Shown: positions 51,708 to 60,752 of the stretch, piece by piece | Position numbering within the stretch: position 1 is the first letter of the stretch | How the letters are laid out: the number at the start of each line of letters is the position of its first letter | Assembly: GCA_963752965.1 (NCBI GenBank) | Contig: CAVWAJ010000017.1 | Location: forward strand, 310,001-374,000 | Direction of reading: 5' to 3' | DNA length: 64,000 bases | From: QHXW01 sp963752965 | GTDB taxonomy: Bacteria > Acidobacteriota > Terriglobia > Bryobacterales > Bryobacteraceae | Program-made: the position numbers and the translations under genes | Notes under the pieces: generated by a model | Told to the model about the DNA's origin: nothing | The model's database searches: none | What the model saw: the letters and a program-made list of their open reading frames with translations, nothing else

Positions 51708-53141
51708 TTAGGCGATCATGGGCCGCTTGCGATGCCAATCGGTGCGCGCTTGGAAATCCTTGCCCAGGGCTAGCAGTTGGTTCTCCGAGAACGCCGGGCC
51801 GACAAGCTGGATGGCCACGGGCAGGCCGCCGGCGAAGCCGCAGGGAAGCGAGAGAGCCGGGAGTCCAGCCAGATTGCCGGCGGGGATCAAAGCGCTCAGG
51901 CCAAGATCTTTCGGCGCCGGCTCATCGGACGCATGCTTATCCAGCGGTTCGCTGACTTTGGGCGCGGGTCCGAAGCGGCTGGGCGCGAGCAGCACGTCGA
52001 CATCGGCGAACAGCCGCCGGATCTTTTGTTGGACGATGGTGCGGATGCGCATGGCCTTCAAATAATCGTTGGCCGAAATCTCCAGCCCCGCTTTGAGTCC
52101 GGCGATCTGTTTGGGATCCGCCAGTTCGTCCACTTTGCCGCTCTTGATCAGCGGCTCGAACACGGACGCGCCTTCGGCGGAGATGATGGTGCTGGTCAGC
52201 GCACCGTAAGGCAAATCGGGAAGTCTGGTTTCGATGAGCTTTGCGCCCGTCTCCCGCATGGCCGCGAGCGCTTGCTCGAAAGCGGAGCGCGTGGCAGGCT
52301 CGGCCCACTCAGCGACGTCGACGGGCGCGTAACCGATGCGCAGATCTTTCGGCGCGCGGTAATACTGCGGTGTGTAGTAAAAGCTCTTGTTGGCGGAGCC
52401 TGGGTCGTTCGCGTCCGCCCCGGCAATGGCTGTGAGCACGAGGCCGCAATCTTCGGCGGATCGGCACATGGGCCCAAGTTTGTCCATGGTCCACGAAAGC
52501 GCCATGGCGCCGTGGCGGCTGACCAGCCCGTAGGTGGGTCGCAAACCGGTGACGCCGCAAAACGCGGCCGGCGTTAGGATCGATCCAGAAGTCTCCGAGC
52601 CGATGGCGAATGGGACCAGGCCGGCCGCAACTGCACTGCCCGAGCCGCTTGAAGGACCACCCGACCAGCGCGTGCGGTCCCAGGGATTGAGTCCGGGGCC
52701 GAACATGGAGGCCGCCGCGGACCGGTAGCCGCCACCGCCGGCAAGTTCCACCATGGCCAGCTTCCCCACGAGCACCGCGCCGGTTTTCTCGAGCTTCTCG
52801 ATCACCGTGGCGCTGGAATCGAACACCTGCGCGGCGTAGGGGCGCGCGCCCCAGGTGGTCGGGTGGCCGGCGTAACTCAGAAGATCTTTTGCGCCAAAAG
52901 GAATGCCTTGCAGCGGGCCGCGGTAACGCTCGCGCTTGAGCTCTTTGTCCACGTCCGTGGCGCGGCGGACGGCGACATCGTTGAGCGGCAGGGCAAGAGC
53001 GTTATAGCGGGGGCCGAGCTGTTCCAGACGCCGGGCAAAAGCGCGCACCAGCTCGACGGCGGAAAATTCCTTGGACTTCAGGCGGGCATTGAGCTCGCCG
53101 ATGGTTGCGAAGAAAATGTCGTCGGTGAATTCGGCTGCCAT
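51708..53141 (-). CDS. Amidase signature-family protein (GatA-like)
   Basis: 477 residues. The Ser-cisSer-Lys triad is visible: Lys in PFGAKDLLSY, and the serines in the signature RWSGGPSSGSGSAVAAGLVPFAIGSETSGSI. This is the length of GatA, but no gatB or gatC lies nearby and the neighbour is a leader-bearing small protein, so a general amidase is more likely than the glutaminyl-tRNA amidotransferase subunit. Its ATG shares one base with the stop of the preceding small gene (TGATG). Confidence 0.87.
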   Translation of the reverse strand: MAAEFTDDIFFATIGELNARLKSKEFSAVELVRAFARRLEQLGPRYNALALPLNDVAVRRATDVDKELKRERYRGPLQGIPFGAKDLLSYAGHPTTWGARPYAAQVFDSSATVIEKLEKTGAVLVGKLAMVELAGGGGYRSAAASMFGPGLNPWDRTRWSGGPSSGSGSAVAAGLVPFAIGSETSGSILTPAAFCGVTGLRPTYGLVSRHGAMALSWTMDKLGPMCRSAEDCGLVLTAIAGADANDPGSANKSFYYTPQYYRAPKDLRIGYAPVDVAEWAEPATRSAFEQALAAMRETGAKLIETRLPDLPYGALTSTIISAEGASVFEPLIKSGKVDELADPKQIAGLKAGLEISANDYLKAMRIRTIVQQKIRRLFADVDVLLAPSRFGPAPKVSEPLDKHASDEPAPKDLGLSALIPAGNLAGLPALSLPCGFAGGLPVAIQLVGPAFSENQLLALGKDFQARTDWHRKRPMIA

Positions 53142-53347
53142 CAGGCTTTGAACAGAAACGCCGGCTCGGTGGAGATAGGCAGATCGAACGTAGACAGCGT
53201 TTCGGAATTTTTGCGAAGCTGCTCTCTGGCCGCGGCGTTCAGATCTTCCGGCTGGCCTGGCGGCTGCTCCTGCGCGCGCACGGATGCGATGCTAGTGACC
53301 GTGCCAAGCACTGCCGCCAGCTCGCGGCGTGTCATCTTCTTGCTCAC
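53141..53347 (-). CDS. Small protein with twin-arginine-like leader, 68 residues
   Basis: GTG start overlapping the aroDE stop (GTGA) and TGATG overlap with the amidase. The sequence opens KKMTRRELAAVLGTVTSIAS and VRAQEQPPGQ, a Tat-like leader with cut near VRA, then AAAREQLRKNSETLSTFDLP and a short tail TEPAFLFKA. The tail could be a small subunit or chaperone for the amidase, since the overlaps force co-translation. Such small leaders beside amidases recur in this phylum, but I know no named family. Confidence 0.6.
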   Translation of the reverse strand: MSKKMTRRELAAVLGTVTSIASVRAQEQPPGQPEDLNAAAREQLRKNSETLSTFDLPISTEPAFLFKA

Positions 53348-54852
53348 TGTGTCTGCTCCAGCGCTTCCATCGCCGCTTTCTCCATGACGGCGCGCGGCGC
53401 GGATTCGCCCGTCCAGATTTCAAATTGGTGCACGGCCTGCTCGATGAACATCTCGATTCCGGGCACGACAACCTTGTTCTCCTCACGGGCGCGGTGGATC
53501 AGCATCGTTTCCAGAGGATTGTAGACCATATCGAAAACAATTCCCGCGGGGATTTTCCCGTTGAAAAAGCATTCGTTGACGTGCGGGAACATGCCGATGG
53601 GAGTGGCGTGCACCAGAGCGTCGAACTGGCGCTGTTCCAACTGCTCGCGCAGCAAGGGCTCGGCGCCACAAATGCGGGCAAGCGCTCGTACGCGATCGGG
53701 GTTGCGGCCAACGATGGCCACCTTGGCGCCCGCGTCGATGAGGGCGCAGGCCGCACCGCGTGCCGCACCGCCGTTGCCCACGATCAATACCGAAGCCTTG
53801 GACGGCCGAATGTGCCGGCTCAAGGGCACGATGACGGCTTGCGCATCCGTGTTTGTGCCGCGCCATTTCCCGGCCTTGCGCCAAACCGTATTGACAGCGC
53901 CAATGCGGCGCGCTAACGGATCGACGGTGTCAAGGTACCGCACGACCTTCTGCTTGTGCGGGATGGTGACGCTAAATCCGGCAATCGGAACCTTATCCGC
54001 CAGGACAAAAAAGTCGCGGAGCTGCAACGGCGAAACCTGGAAGGGCAGGTAGACGGCATCGAGGCGGCGAGCCTGGAAGCCGCGGTTGTGCACGGCGGGT
54101 GAAATCGAATGGCGGATGGGGTCGGCGATCACGCCGTATACTTTGGCGGCCTTGGAAATTTTGTCGATGCGATACAAGTGCCGCAGCAAGCGCGCGCTCA
54201 CCTGCCCGGAGGCTGTCCCTTGCGTAGCCAGCGGTGTGGCATACGTGTACATTCCTCCAAACGCCGGCGAAAGCACGCGTGTGGGAAAACCCAATTCCCC
54301 CATGGCGAGAATCACCAGCGGGGTGCGCGGATAGGCACGGGCGAGCGCCAGCACGCGGGCATTGTCTGACGGCTTGCGAGCGGCGGTGACGATCTTGTAC
54401 GCATCGGCGGGCAAACGCGTCATGCGCTTCAGCAGCGCGTCGAGCTGCGGCGTCGTCTCGAAGTTGTGATAAGAGATGACGATCTGGCAGCGGCCGCGAA
54501 AGGCATTGAGGCGTTCGGCGGCTGCTTCGGCGCTCTCAATCTCCACGTCGATCGCTTGCGCGCCCGCGTTTACTGCCGCGTCTAGAATGCGGAGCTGCTG
54601 TTCGACGCCTCCGTTGAATTTTCCGTGGTTCTGGTGGCGGCGGCAGGTGGCCAGAATGATGCACCCGGGGTGCTGCTTCAGGACGTCTCGAATCACCTTG
54701 ACGCCTTGCTCCGGGTTATCCAGGTAGTCCAGGCGGAATTCGAGAAAAGTCTCACCGGACTCCGCCTCTTGCCGGGCATGCTCCAGAAGCGCGGCGGCGT
54801 TTGGAAGACCGAGGGCGATGCAAATGCGTGGGAAGGGCCGTTTCTGCGGCAT
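53344..54852 (-). CDS. aroDE: Fused 3-dehydroquinate dehydratase (type I)/shikimate dehydrogenase
   Basis: 502 residues from the ATG at 54852. The first half is AroD: ICIALGLPNAAALLEHARQ, EFRLDYLDNPEQG, the catalytic His in VISYHNFE and the Schiff-base Lys in DAYKIVTAARK. The second half is AroE: YGVIADPIRHSISPAVHNRGF, FSVTIPHKQKVVRYL with the catalytic Lys, GAVNTVW, NTDAQ, the NADP loop IVGNGGAARGAA and a closing EMFIEQAVHQFEIWTG. It performs two consecutive steps of the shikimate pathway, a fusion also found in plants and some bacteria. Confidence 0.93.
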   Translation of the reverse strand: MPQKRPFPRICIALGLPNAAALLEHARQEAESGETFLEFRLDYLDNPEQGVKVIRDVLKQHPGCIILATCRRHQNHGKFNGGVEQQLRILDAAVNAGAQAIDVEIESAEAAAERLNAFRGRCQIVISYHNFETTPQLDALLKRMTRLPADAYKIVTAARKPSDNARVLALARAYPRTPLVILAMGELGFPTRVLSPAFGGMYTYATPLATQGTASGQVSARLLRHLYRIDKISKAAKVYGVIADPIRHSISPAVHNRGFQARRLDAVYLPFQVSPLQLRDFFVLADKVPIAGFSVTIPHKQKVVRYLDTVDPLARRIGAVNTVWRKAGKWRGTNTDAQAVIVPLSRHIRPSKASVLIVGNGGAARGAACALIDAGAKVAIVGRNPDRVRALARICGAEPLLREQLEQRQFDALVHATPIGMFPHVNECFFNGKIPAGIVFDMVYNPLETMLIHRAREENKVVVPGIEMFIEQAVHQFEIWTGESAPRAVMEKAAMEALEQTQ

Positions 54853-54890
54853 GGCCGTTCGCGAGGTACCTAGAATAGCACGGCGAAAAG

Positions 54891-55625
54891 TTATGACGCC
54901 GCCCGCGCCGGGATTTGTTCGAGGCGGGTTTTCCATGCATCCAGAATAGAGGCTGTGGCCGTGGCGCCGAAGCGCGAACAGCCCACCTGGTAAACTTCGA
55001 GTGCTTTGTCGAGAGTGTGCACGCCGCCAGCGGCCTGCAAGCTCACCCGTGGTGGCGTATGTGCGCGCATCAGCTTTAAGTCCTCAATCGTGTAACCCGT
55101 GGGAGCAAACGCCGTGGACGTCTTCACGAAATCCACTTCGGCGCGCGCCGAAATCCGGCAGGCGATGATCTTCAGCTCGTCGGTGAGGTAGGCGTTTTCG
55201 AAGATCACTTTGAGCAGCGCGCCCTGCTTGTGGCATTCCTCGGCTGCCTGCACGAGCTCCATCTCCACGTACTGAAACTGGCGTGACAACAGGCGCGAGA
55301 TATTCAGCACCATCTCAACTTCCCTGGCGCCCCGGCGCAGGAAGTCGCGAATTTCGTAGAGCTTGACTGCCGTCGTGGTTGAGCCGTGCGGGAAGCCGGC
55401 CACACTGCCAGCGGCTACGCCCGATCCATCGAGCAGGCGGACCGCCAGATCCACATCGCAAGGCCGCACACTCACGCTTGCGACGTGATACCGCTTTGCG
55501 AGCTCGCAGCCCGCAACTACCTGTTCATCGGTCAGCTCGGGCCGCACGAGCGAATGGTCGATCATCTTGGCCATGCTTTCATACGTCGTGAGAGGTGGCC
55601 GAACTTCGGCTGCGTTTTGATCCAT
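54891..55625 (-). CDS. deoC: Deoxyribose-phosphate aldolase
   Basis: 244 residues. The barrel has MIDHSLVRPELTDEQV, SVSVRPCDVDLAVRLL, AGSVAGFPHGSTTTAVKLYE, EVEMVLNIS and the Schiff-base lysine in VDFVKTSTAFAPTGYTIEDL. It splits 2-deoxyribose-5-phosphate into acetaldehyde and glyceraldehyde-3-phosphate. An ATG 12 bases upstream exists, but GAGGAAAG ends 3 bases before the inner ATG, which I prefer. The usual Cys of SVCV is replaced (SVSV). It is the first gene of the minus-strand run to DUF1080. Confidence 0.9.
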   Translation of the reverse strand: MDQNAAEVRPPLTTYESMAKMIDHSLVRPELTDEQVVAGCELAKRYHVASVSVRPCDVDLAVRLLDGSGVAAGSVAGFPHGSTTTAVKLYEIRDFLRRGAREVEMVLNISRLLSRQFQYVEMELVQAAEECHKQGALLKVIFENAYLTDELKIIACRISARAEVDFVKTSTAFAPTGYTIEDLKLMRAHTPPRVSLQAAGGVHTLDKALEVYQVGCSRFGATATASILDAWKTRLEQIPARAAS

Positions 55626-55718
55626 GACTTTCCTCATTATTGTCGCAATTACGCCCCAGATTGTGTAGAGCCGGGAAGACTTCGAGGAGGGAGGAAACGG
55701 GATGCGGAAAAATGGAAA

Positions 55719-56588
55719 CTAACGTTTGCGCGTGGTGGAGACCGGCAGGCCCAACTGCCTGAGCTGGGCCTTGGCCTTGGTAGCGGCTTCACTGCCGGGA
55801 TAGAGCTTGATCACTTGGCGGAATTCCTTAGCTCCGTTGGTGCGCTGTCCGAGCTTTACCAGGGTCGTGCCCTTCCACAAATAAGCGTCGGGGGTCTTGG
55901 TGTTGGGAGAAAACTGAACCAGCACCTGATCGAACTCTTTCAGCGCACTCTCGTAATCACCCTGCGTGTAGTGAATGTATCCAATCCAGAACAGGGCGTT
56001 CGGCGCCAGATTCCCATTGCTGTAATACTTGAGGTACTCCTGAAACTCTTGCAGCGCAAGATCGTTCTTGCCCCCAAGCCTGTCGCGGTCCGCATTCGTG
56101 TAAAGCGTTCCTCCGTCGGGTGGAATCGCGGAGGCCGCAGGCCCACTTGGCGCAACTCCGGGGGGCGGCGCCGCCGGGGGGGTGTTGATTGTCCGAACCT
56201 GGTTGCTCAAGTCCTTCATCTGTTGCTCCAGGGTGCCAAGGCGCGTTGTGATGTCCGCCATCCCGTTCTGCACTTGCTGGAACGACGTGGTCATTTCGTC
56301 AATCTTGGTGTTCACGCCGATGACTGGAGCCAATGACTGCTTGAGTTGCTCCTGGATCGCGCCCTGCAATCCGGCCACGGCGGTGGAGGTTCGGGTAGCG
56401 GCGTCGGCGGCTTGCTGCACCTGCGTGGTCAGAGTCGCCATCTTGGTGTCAAAGGCGCTTTGCAGAGTGCGCAGTTGATCCTGTAACTGAGCTACATCGC
56501 GTTGCAGCTCAACGATTTCCTTACTCGCTGCCGCACAAATGACCGGGAACAAAAACACTACGGCTGGAATCAGCCGGCGAAGTCGCAT
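55719..56588 (-). CDS. cpoB: Tol-Pal system periplasmic protein CpoB (YbgF)
   Basis: 289 residues. Sec leader (MRLRRLIPAVVFLFPVICAA), a long coiled coil (ELQRDVAQLQDQLRTLQSAFD to about residue 140), a proline-glycine linker, then TPR repeats (LALQEFQEYLKYYSNGNLAPNALFWIGYIHY, ESALKEFDQVLVQFSPNTKTPDAYLWKG, AKEFRQVIKLYPGSEAATKAKAQLRQLG). AGGAGG lies 5 bases before the start. It coordinates outer-membrane constriction with wall synthesis at division. Last gene of the Tol operon. Confidence 0.9.
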   Translation of the reverse strand: MRLRRLIPAVVFLFPVICAAASKEIVELQRDVAQLQDQLRTLQSAFDTKMATLTTQVQQAADAATRTSTAVAGLQGAIQEQLKQSLAPVIGVNTKIDEMTTSFQQVQNGMADITTRLGTLEQQMKDLSNQVRTINTPPAAPPPGVAPSGPAASAIPPDGGTLYTNADRDRLGGKNDLALQEFQEYLKYYSNGNLAPNALFWIGYIHYTQGDYESALKEFDQVLVQFSPNTKTPDAYLWKGTTLVKLGQRTNGAKEFRQVIKLYPGSEAATKAKAQLRQLGLPVSTTRKR

Positions 56589-56670
56589 GCAGGCCTCCTG
56601 ATATTGAGGTTAGGACACCTGCTCAGACCTGTCCATCATGAGGTCCGAACAGGTGTCCGACCCGAGATGA

Positions 56671-57444
56671 CTACTGCCCCGTGGAGAAGTGCGCGCGGCG
56701 GTTGCGTTGCCAGCACTCCTCGTTGGACTCCGTGCAAACCGGCCGCTCCTTACCGTAGCTGATGGTCTTCAGCTTGTCCGTAGGAACACCCAGTTGCACC
56801 AGGAACTCCTTGGCGGAAGTCGCGCGACGATCGCCCAGCCCGAGATTGTACTCGGCCGAACCGCGCTCATCGCAATGTCCTTCAATGGTGATGACCGCAT
56901 CCGGGAAGTCCTGAAAAATGGACTTCAGCAAATCGGCGTCCTTCGTCAGGGCCGATTGCGCATCGGCGCGGACGTCGCTCTTGTCGTAGTCATAATACGC
57001 ATCCTGTAATGCGGTCATGCGCTCCGACAGAGGCGCCTTGGCCGGTGGTGCTGGCGGTGGCGGCGGAGGAGCCGTAACGCTCACCGTGGCCGTCTTGCTC
57101 AGCGTTCCGCCCGGACCGCTGGCCCTCAACGTGTAAGTGGTGGTCTCGTTCGGGTACACGCCGCGGTTGCCGCTGGCTTGCACCGTGCCGACACCGTTGT
57201 CAATCGTAATCTCATTCGCATTGCTTACCGACCACTTCAACGTGGACGACTGCCCGCGCTCAATCGATGACGGTTCGGCCGAAAACTCGGTGATGTCCGG
57301 CGCGGCCGGTGGCGGTACTTCAACTATCTTCGCCGGTGGCGGCGGTGGCGGTGGTGGCGGTGCTGCCTTCTTTTTGCAACCTGCAGCAAACACAGCCAAG
57401 ACAATAGCGATCCAGATAACGCTCCAGTTCCGTTTCAACAACAT
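56671..57444 (-). CDS. pal: Peptidoglycan-associated lipoprotein, Pal
   Basis: 257 residues. Lipoprotein leader with lipobox VFAAGC, a poly-proline spacer, an immunoglobulin-like domain (SAEPSSIERGQSSTLKWSVS, TTTYTLRASGPGG) that is not part of classical Pal, and a C-terminal OmpA domain: ITIEGHCDERGSAEYNLGLGDRRATSAKEFL and ERPVCTESNEECWQRNRRAHF. Longer than the usual 170 residues because of the extra domain. GGAGG precedes the start. It anchors the outer membrane to peptidoglycan and binds TolB. Confidence 0.92.
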   Translation of the reverse strand: MLLKRNWSVIWIAIVLAVFAAGCKKKAAPPPPPPPPPAKIVEVPPPAAPDITEFSAEPSSIERGQSSTLKWSVSNANEITIDNGVGTVQASGNRGVYPNETTTYTLRASGPGGTLSKTATVSVTAPPPPPPAPPAKAPLSERMTALQDAYYDYDKSDVRADAQSALTKDADLLKSIFQDFPDAVITIEGHCDERGSAEYNLGLGDRRATSAKEFLVQLGVPTDKLKTISYGKERPVCTESNEECWQRNRRAHFSTGQ

Positions 57445-57478
57445 GATCTCTGCCTCCAGAATTGTTTGAACGAGCCTA

Positions 57479-58834
57479 TTACTTTCCCCATACCGGCGTG
57501 GCGTTGTTCCCCGCTGTGGTCAGTTGATGCACCTGGCTGCCATCCGCCAACATGGTGTAGATCTGGTGTGAGCCATTGCGTGTCGACATAAACACCAAAT
57601 GACGCCCGTCGGGTGCCCAGTTGGGGTTCTCGTTGCGCCCCTCGCCGTGGGTCAACTGACTGTATGTGCGCGAAGCCACGTCCATCAAAAAGATGTTGAA
57701 GTTCCCCGTGGCGAATCCACGCGTCCATGAAAATGCAATCATCTCTCCGTTAGGGTTCCATGACGGATTCGAAGCTTCACCCTCCCCGTTGGTGAGCCGT
57801 TCCACGCCGGTTCCGTCGAAATTCATACGGAAAATCTGCTGCGGACCGGTTCGGCCGGAAACGAAAACTATATCAGTTCCGGTTTTCGGATTCACTTTGG
57901 GCTCCACCTCGATGGCGCGCGAGGAGGAGATCCGCTTCAAGTTACTCCCGTCCAAATTCGCGGCGTAGATCTGGGCGTAACCGCTGGCTGAGGAAGCGTA
58001 GAGGATCTGCTTGCCATCCGGGGTGAAATCCGGAGTGGCATTGAGCGATGCCCTCTGGTTGTAGAACGGCAACCGGCGCCCAGTCTCCGTTGAGAGTATA
58101 AATATACCAGGATTCCCACTCGCGAAGCTAGTGAATGCAAGTTTACTACCATCCGGCGATATCGCTGGCATGATGGAAATCGACTTGAAAGAGGTGAGCT
58201 GTTTCTGGTTGGAGCCATCGGGGTCCATCGACCAGATTTCCTTGTGGCCGGTGCGGTTGGATTGAAAATAGATTTTTGTCCCGTAGAGCGATGCGCCGCC
58301 CCAGTGCGCCAGAATATCTGCCGCAAACTCGTGAGCTACTTTTCGCGCACCCGCCTCATCCACCGAACCGAAGTAGCGCTTGCCCAGGATCTGGGCATTG
58401 GCCAGGTTGGGTTGGGCCACGTCGAACAGCCAGCCATAGAGGATGATCTGGCCGTTCTGTTCGGCGGTGTATCCGGTGGCCAGGTAGTTGGCGCTCACGG
58501 GCGGCGAGGCCCAATCCGAGAGCCACAGCCCGCCGGAAGAGGTGCCCGGCCGCGCTGGCTGGCGAAAATCTTCGGGGCGCTGGGGCACCTGCAACGGGTA
58601 CATGCCCTTTGGTGCCATATCGAAGAAACCCGAATTTTGCAGATCACCGAAGAGCGTATCGTTGAACGCCCCCATGAAGTTCTGGGCCGCACCCGAGCCG
58701 CGAAGATCCGGCACCGCGAGGATGGTTTTCTGGTTGCTGACGATCTTGAGCCAGACATCGGCGTTTTGCGCCCAGAGAACGCCTAAGCCCAACATGAGTA
58801 GAGCAGCGCCAATTGGGAGTAGTTTCGTCTTCAT
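57479..58834 (-). CDS. tolB: Tol-Pal system beta-propeller protein TolB
   Basis: 451 residues. Leader (LLPIGAALLMLGLGVLWAQ), N-terminal domain with LAVPDLRGSG and LYGWLFDVAQPNLANAQILG, then a propeller of PD40 repeats: KIYFQSNRTGHKEIWSMDPDG, MPAISPDGSKLAFTSF, TPDFTPDGKQILYASSASG, PSWNPNGEMIAFSWTR and PNWAPDGRHLVFMSTRNG. Its start overlaps the TolA stop (ATGA). It moves between Pal and the inner-membrane Tol complex. Confidence 0.95.
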   Translation of the reverse strand: MKTKLLPIGAALLMLGLGVLWAQNADVWLKIVSNQKTILAVPDLRGSGAAQNFMGAFNDTLFGDLQNSGFFDMAPKGMYPLQVPQRPEDFRQPARPGTSSGGLWLSDWASPPVSANYLATGYTAEQNGQIILYGWLFDVAQPNLANAQILGKRYFGSVDEAGARKVAHEFAADILAHWGGASLYGTKIYFQSNRTGHKEIWSMDPDGSNQKQLTSFKSISIMPAISPDGSKLAFTSFASGNPGIFILSTETGRRLPFYNQRASLNATPDFTPDGKQILYASSASGYAQIYAANLDGSNLKRISSSRAIEVEPKVNPKTGTDIVFVSGRTGPQQIFRMNFDGTGVERLTNGEGEASNPSWNPNGEMIAFSWTRGFATGNFNIFLMDVASRTYSQLTHGEGRNENPNWAPDGRHLVFMSTRNGSHQIYTMLADGSQVHQLTTAGNNATPVWGK

Positions 58835-59622
58835 CTTTGTAGTTGAAACCAGATTTCAATCGATACTTCATTTCTGTCGAATGCTGCGGGCAAAGGCTCA
58901 AAGGGTGCTGCATCCGCGATGGCCCGCTGCGCAGACGCATCCAGCGCGAAGTTCCCACTGGTCTGCTCGACGCGAACACTGGAAATCGATCCGTCGCGCC
59001 GGATCGTAAACGTGACGATGGCAGGCGGTGCTGAGCGAATGCGAGGATCGACGTCGCCGGTCCGCCACTTCTGAGCTACCTTCTGCCGCAGCATGTCGAC
59101 GTAGTATCCAAATCGATTCCCGAAAGGCGAGCCGCGGCCGACTCCCACACCGCCGGATCCCACCATGCCGATCATGGGCGTTACCAGCGCCTGGCCCTCC
59201 TGACTATAGAGCTGGTTGGGGTTATCGATCTGTTTGGCTCTGTACGTATTGATACTGGTTTCCCTGCGCGACGGTTTCTTTTGGGCATGGCGGCCCTGCA
59301 ACGGGATCGCGTCCGGCTCGGGCTCCAGAACCTTGGTGCGCTTCACCGTGTCGGGCTTGGGCTCCGGCACTTCGGATTTTGTGTCGTTAGCTACGGGGTT
59401 GACCACGCCGCCCCGTGAAGGCAACGGCACATGGCCGACTACGCCGACCACCATTGAGGAGCCGCCCCCAGGCGTGGCGTCACCCCAATATTCTCGGTGT
59501 CCGCTGCTTACTGAAACTAGCACCACCGTAGCGGCCAACGAAAAATGCAAGGCCAACGAACCTACCAGCGGGCGCTTCAGCGGTTCCGTCTCGTCCAAAA
59601 TATCGACGTGAGGCGCCATCAC
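58831..59622 (-). CDS. tolA: TolA/TonB-like energy-transducing protein
   Basis: 263 residues. One N-terminal membrane helix (SLALHFSLAATVVLVSVSS), a proline/glycine- and charge-rich periplasmic stretch, and a TonB-type C-terminal domain (ITFTIRRDGSISSVRVEQTSGNFALDASAQRAIADAAPFEPLP, here quoted as VTFTIRRDGSISSVRVEQTS). It links the TolQ-TolR motor to TolB/Pal. It is much shorter than enterobacterial TolA and lacks its long Ala-rich helix. Overlaps of 4 bases with tolR and tolB show tight coupling. Confidence 0.88.
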   Translation of the reverse strand: MMAPHVDILDETEPLKRPLVGSLALHFSLAATVVLVSVSSGHREYWGDATPGGGSSMVVGVVGHVPLPSRGGVVNPVANDTKSEVPEPKPDTVKRTKVLEPEPDAIPLQGRHAQKKPSRRETSINTYRAKQIDNPNQLYSQEGQALVTPMIGMVGSGGVGVGRGSPFGNRFGYYVDMLRQKVAQKWRTGDVDPRIRSAPPAIVTFTIRRDGSISSVRVEQTSGNFALDASAQRAIADAAPFEPLPAAFDRNEVSIEIWFQLQR

Positions 59623-60065
59623 CGCCCTCGTTTATCCGCGGAGTCCTCGGGCTGAGTCACCATGTTCACGGTTATTTTTGCGGCGCTGAGTTCACTGAGT
59701 ACTTGCGCAATGATGTCCCAGGTAGCCCCTTTATCCGCGCGAACATAGACGGCCTGGCCCCGGTAGCGCGTCTGGAGGACTTGGCCGAGATCGTTGATGT
59801 TAATCGGCTTGTCATTCAGGTATGGGTTGCCGTCGCGCGTGATATTGATGACGGCCAGGTCCTTGGCGCTTTCTTTGACGTTCCTCGTCTTGGGTACGTC
59901 CACTTCGATGCCGAACTCCATCACGTGCGCCGTCATCATGAAGATGATCAAGAGCACCAAAACGACGTCAACAAATGGCGTCACATTGATTTCGGAGAGC
60001 GAGCCTCCACCGTACGACCGCCGCCGGCGGCTGGAGGTTCCGCCGCCATTCAGCGCAATCGCCAT
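59619..60065 (-). CDS. tolR: TolR/ExbD biopolymer transport protein
   Basis: 148 residues. Ser/Arg-rich cytoplasmic start (GGTSSRRRRSYGGGSL), then EINVTPFVDVVLVLLIIFMMTAHVME with the conserved proton-path Asp, and a periplasmic ExbD domain (INDLGQVLQTRYRGQAVYVRADKG). It forms the motor with TolQ. Lies 3 bases after tolQ. Confidence 0.93.
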   Translation of the reverse strand: MAIALNGGGTSSRRRRSYGGGSLSEINVTPFVDVVLVLLIIFMMTAHVMEFGIEVDVPKTRNVKESAKDLAVINITRDGNPYLNDKPININDLGQVLQTRYRGQAVYVRADKGATWDIIAQVLSELSAAKITVNMVTQPEDSADKRGR

Positions 60066-60068
60066 GGC

Positions 60069-60752
60069 TCACTCCCCATACGTGCGTTCCGTCATGTTGA
60101 GAAACTCGAGGGTGAAATCCTCCATGCGCGAGCCCATCTCCTTAATCTTATGACCGAAAATATTGAAGAAGATGGCGGCCGGAATCGCTGCGAGCAAGCC
60201 CATGGCAGTGGCGATCAGCGCCTCGGAGATTCCCGGACCCACCGCGCGCAAGCTGGAGCTGCCTTGCTGGCCAAGCTGGTCGAACGCGCGAATGATGCCC
60301 AGCACGGTGCCAAACAGTCCAATAAACGGGCTCACCGAAGCGGTGGTGGCCAGCCAGCTCATGTTCCGTTCCAGCTTCGTGATCTCTTCGCTGGTTCCGA
60401 GTTGTAGGGTCCGCTCGAGCGCAATTTTGTTGTTGATCGTGCCGCGCGATTTCACCTGGCGCGCTACCTCTTCGTAGCCGAAATCGAAAACCGCAACTAA
60501 CGGCGACGGGCGGAACTGCTCGCTCGCCACCATGACGGCGTCCAGCGCGTTGGCTTTCCGGAAGGCGCGCAAAAATCTGGCGTCGGCCTGTCGCGCGCGA
60601 CGGAACGTGCTCCACTTAGCGAAGATGATGGTCCAGGAAAAGATCGAAAATAGCAATAAAATCAGGAGTACCGCAAACGTGAGTGGGGTGGCCTTGCTCG
60701 CCATGTCCCACAGCGTGGTTTGGAGCAAGAGCCCCGGGATCGTGGGAACCAA
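60069..60752 (-). CDS. tolQ: TolQ/ExbB proton channel family protein
   Basis: 227 residues with three membrane segments: an N-terminal one (FAVLLILLLFSIFSWTIIFA), then after a cytoplasmic loop (FRRARQADARFLRAF) WLATTASVSPFIGLFGTVLGIIRAF and ISEALIATAMGLLAAIPAAIFFN, which hold the conserved Thr residues of the channel. It powers Tol-Pal. First gene of the operon; recN diverges from it 131 bases away. Confidence 0.95.
   Translation of the reverse strand: MVPTIPGLLLQTTLWDMASKATPLTFAVLLILLLFSIFSWTIIFAKWSTFRRARQADARFLRAFRKANALDAVMVASEQFRPSPLVAVFDFGYEEVARQVKSRGTINNKIALERTLQLGTSEEITKLERNMSWLATTASVSPFIGLFGTVLGIIRAFDQLGQQGSSSLRAVGPGISEALIATAMGLLAAIPAAIFFNIFGHKIKEMGSRMEDFTLEFLNMTERTYGE

Noticed and set aside
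51708..53141. GatA subunit of the Asp/Glu-tRNA amidotransferase
   Set aside because: No gatB or gatC next to it, and the context is a leader-bearing small protein; a general amidase is the safer call.
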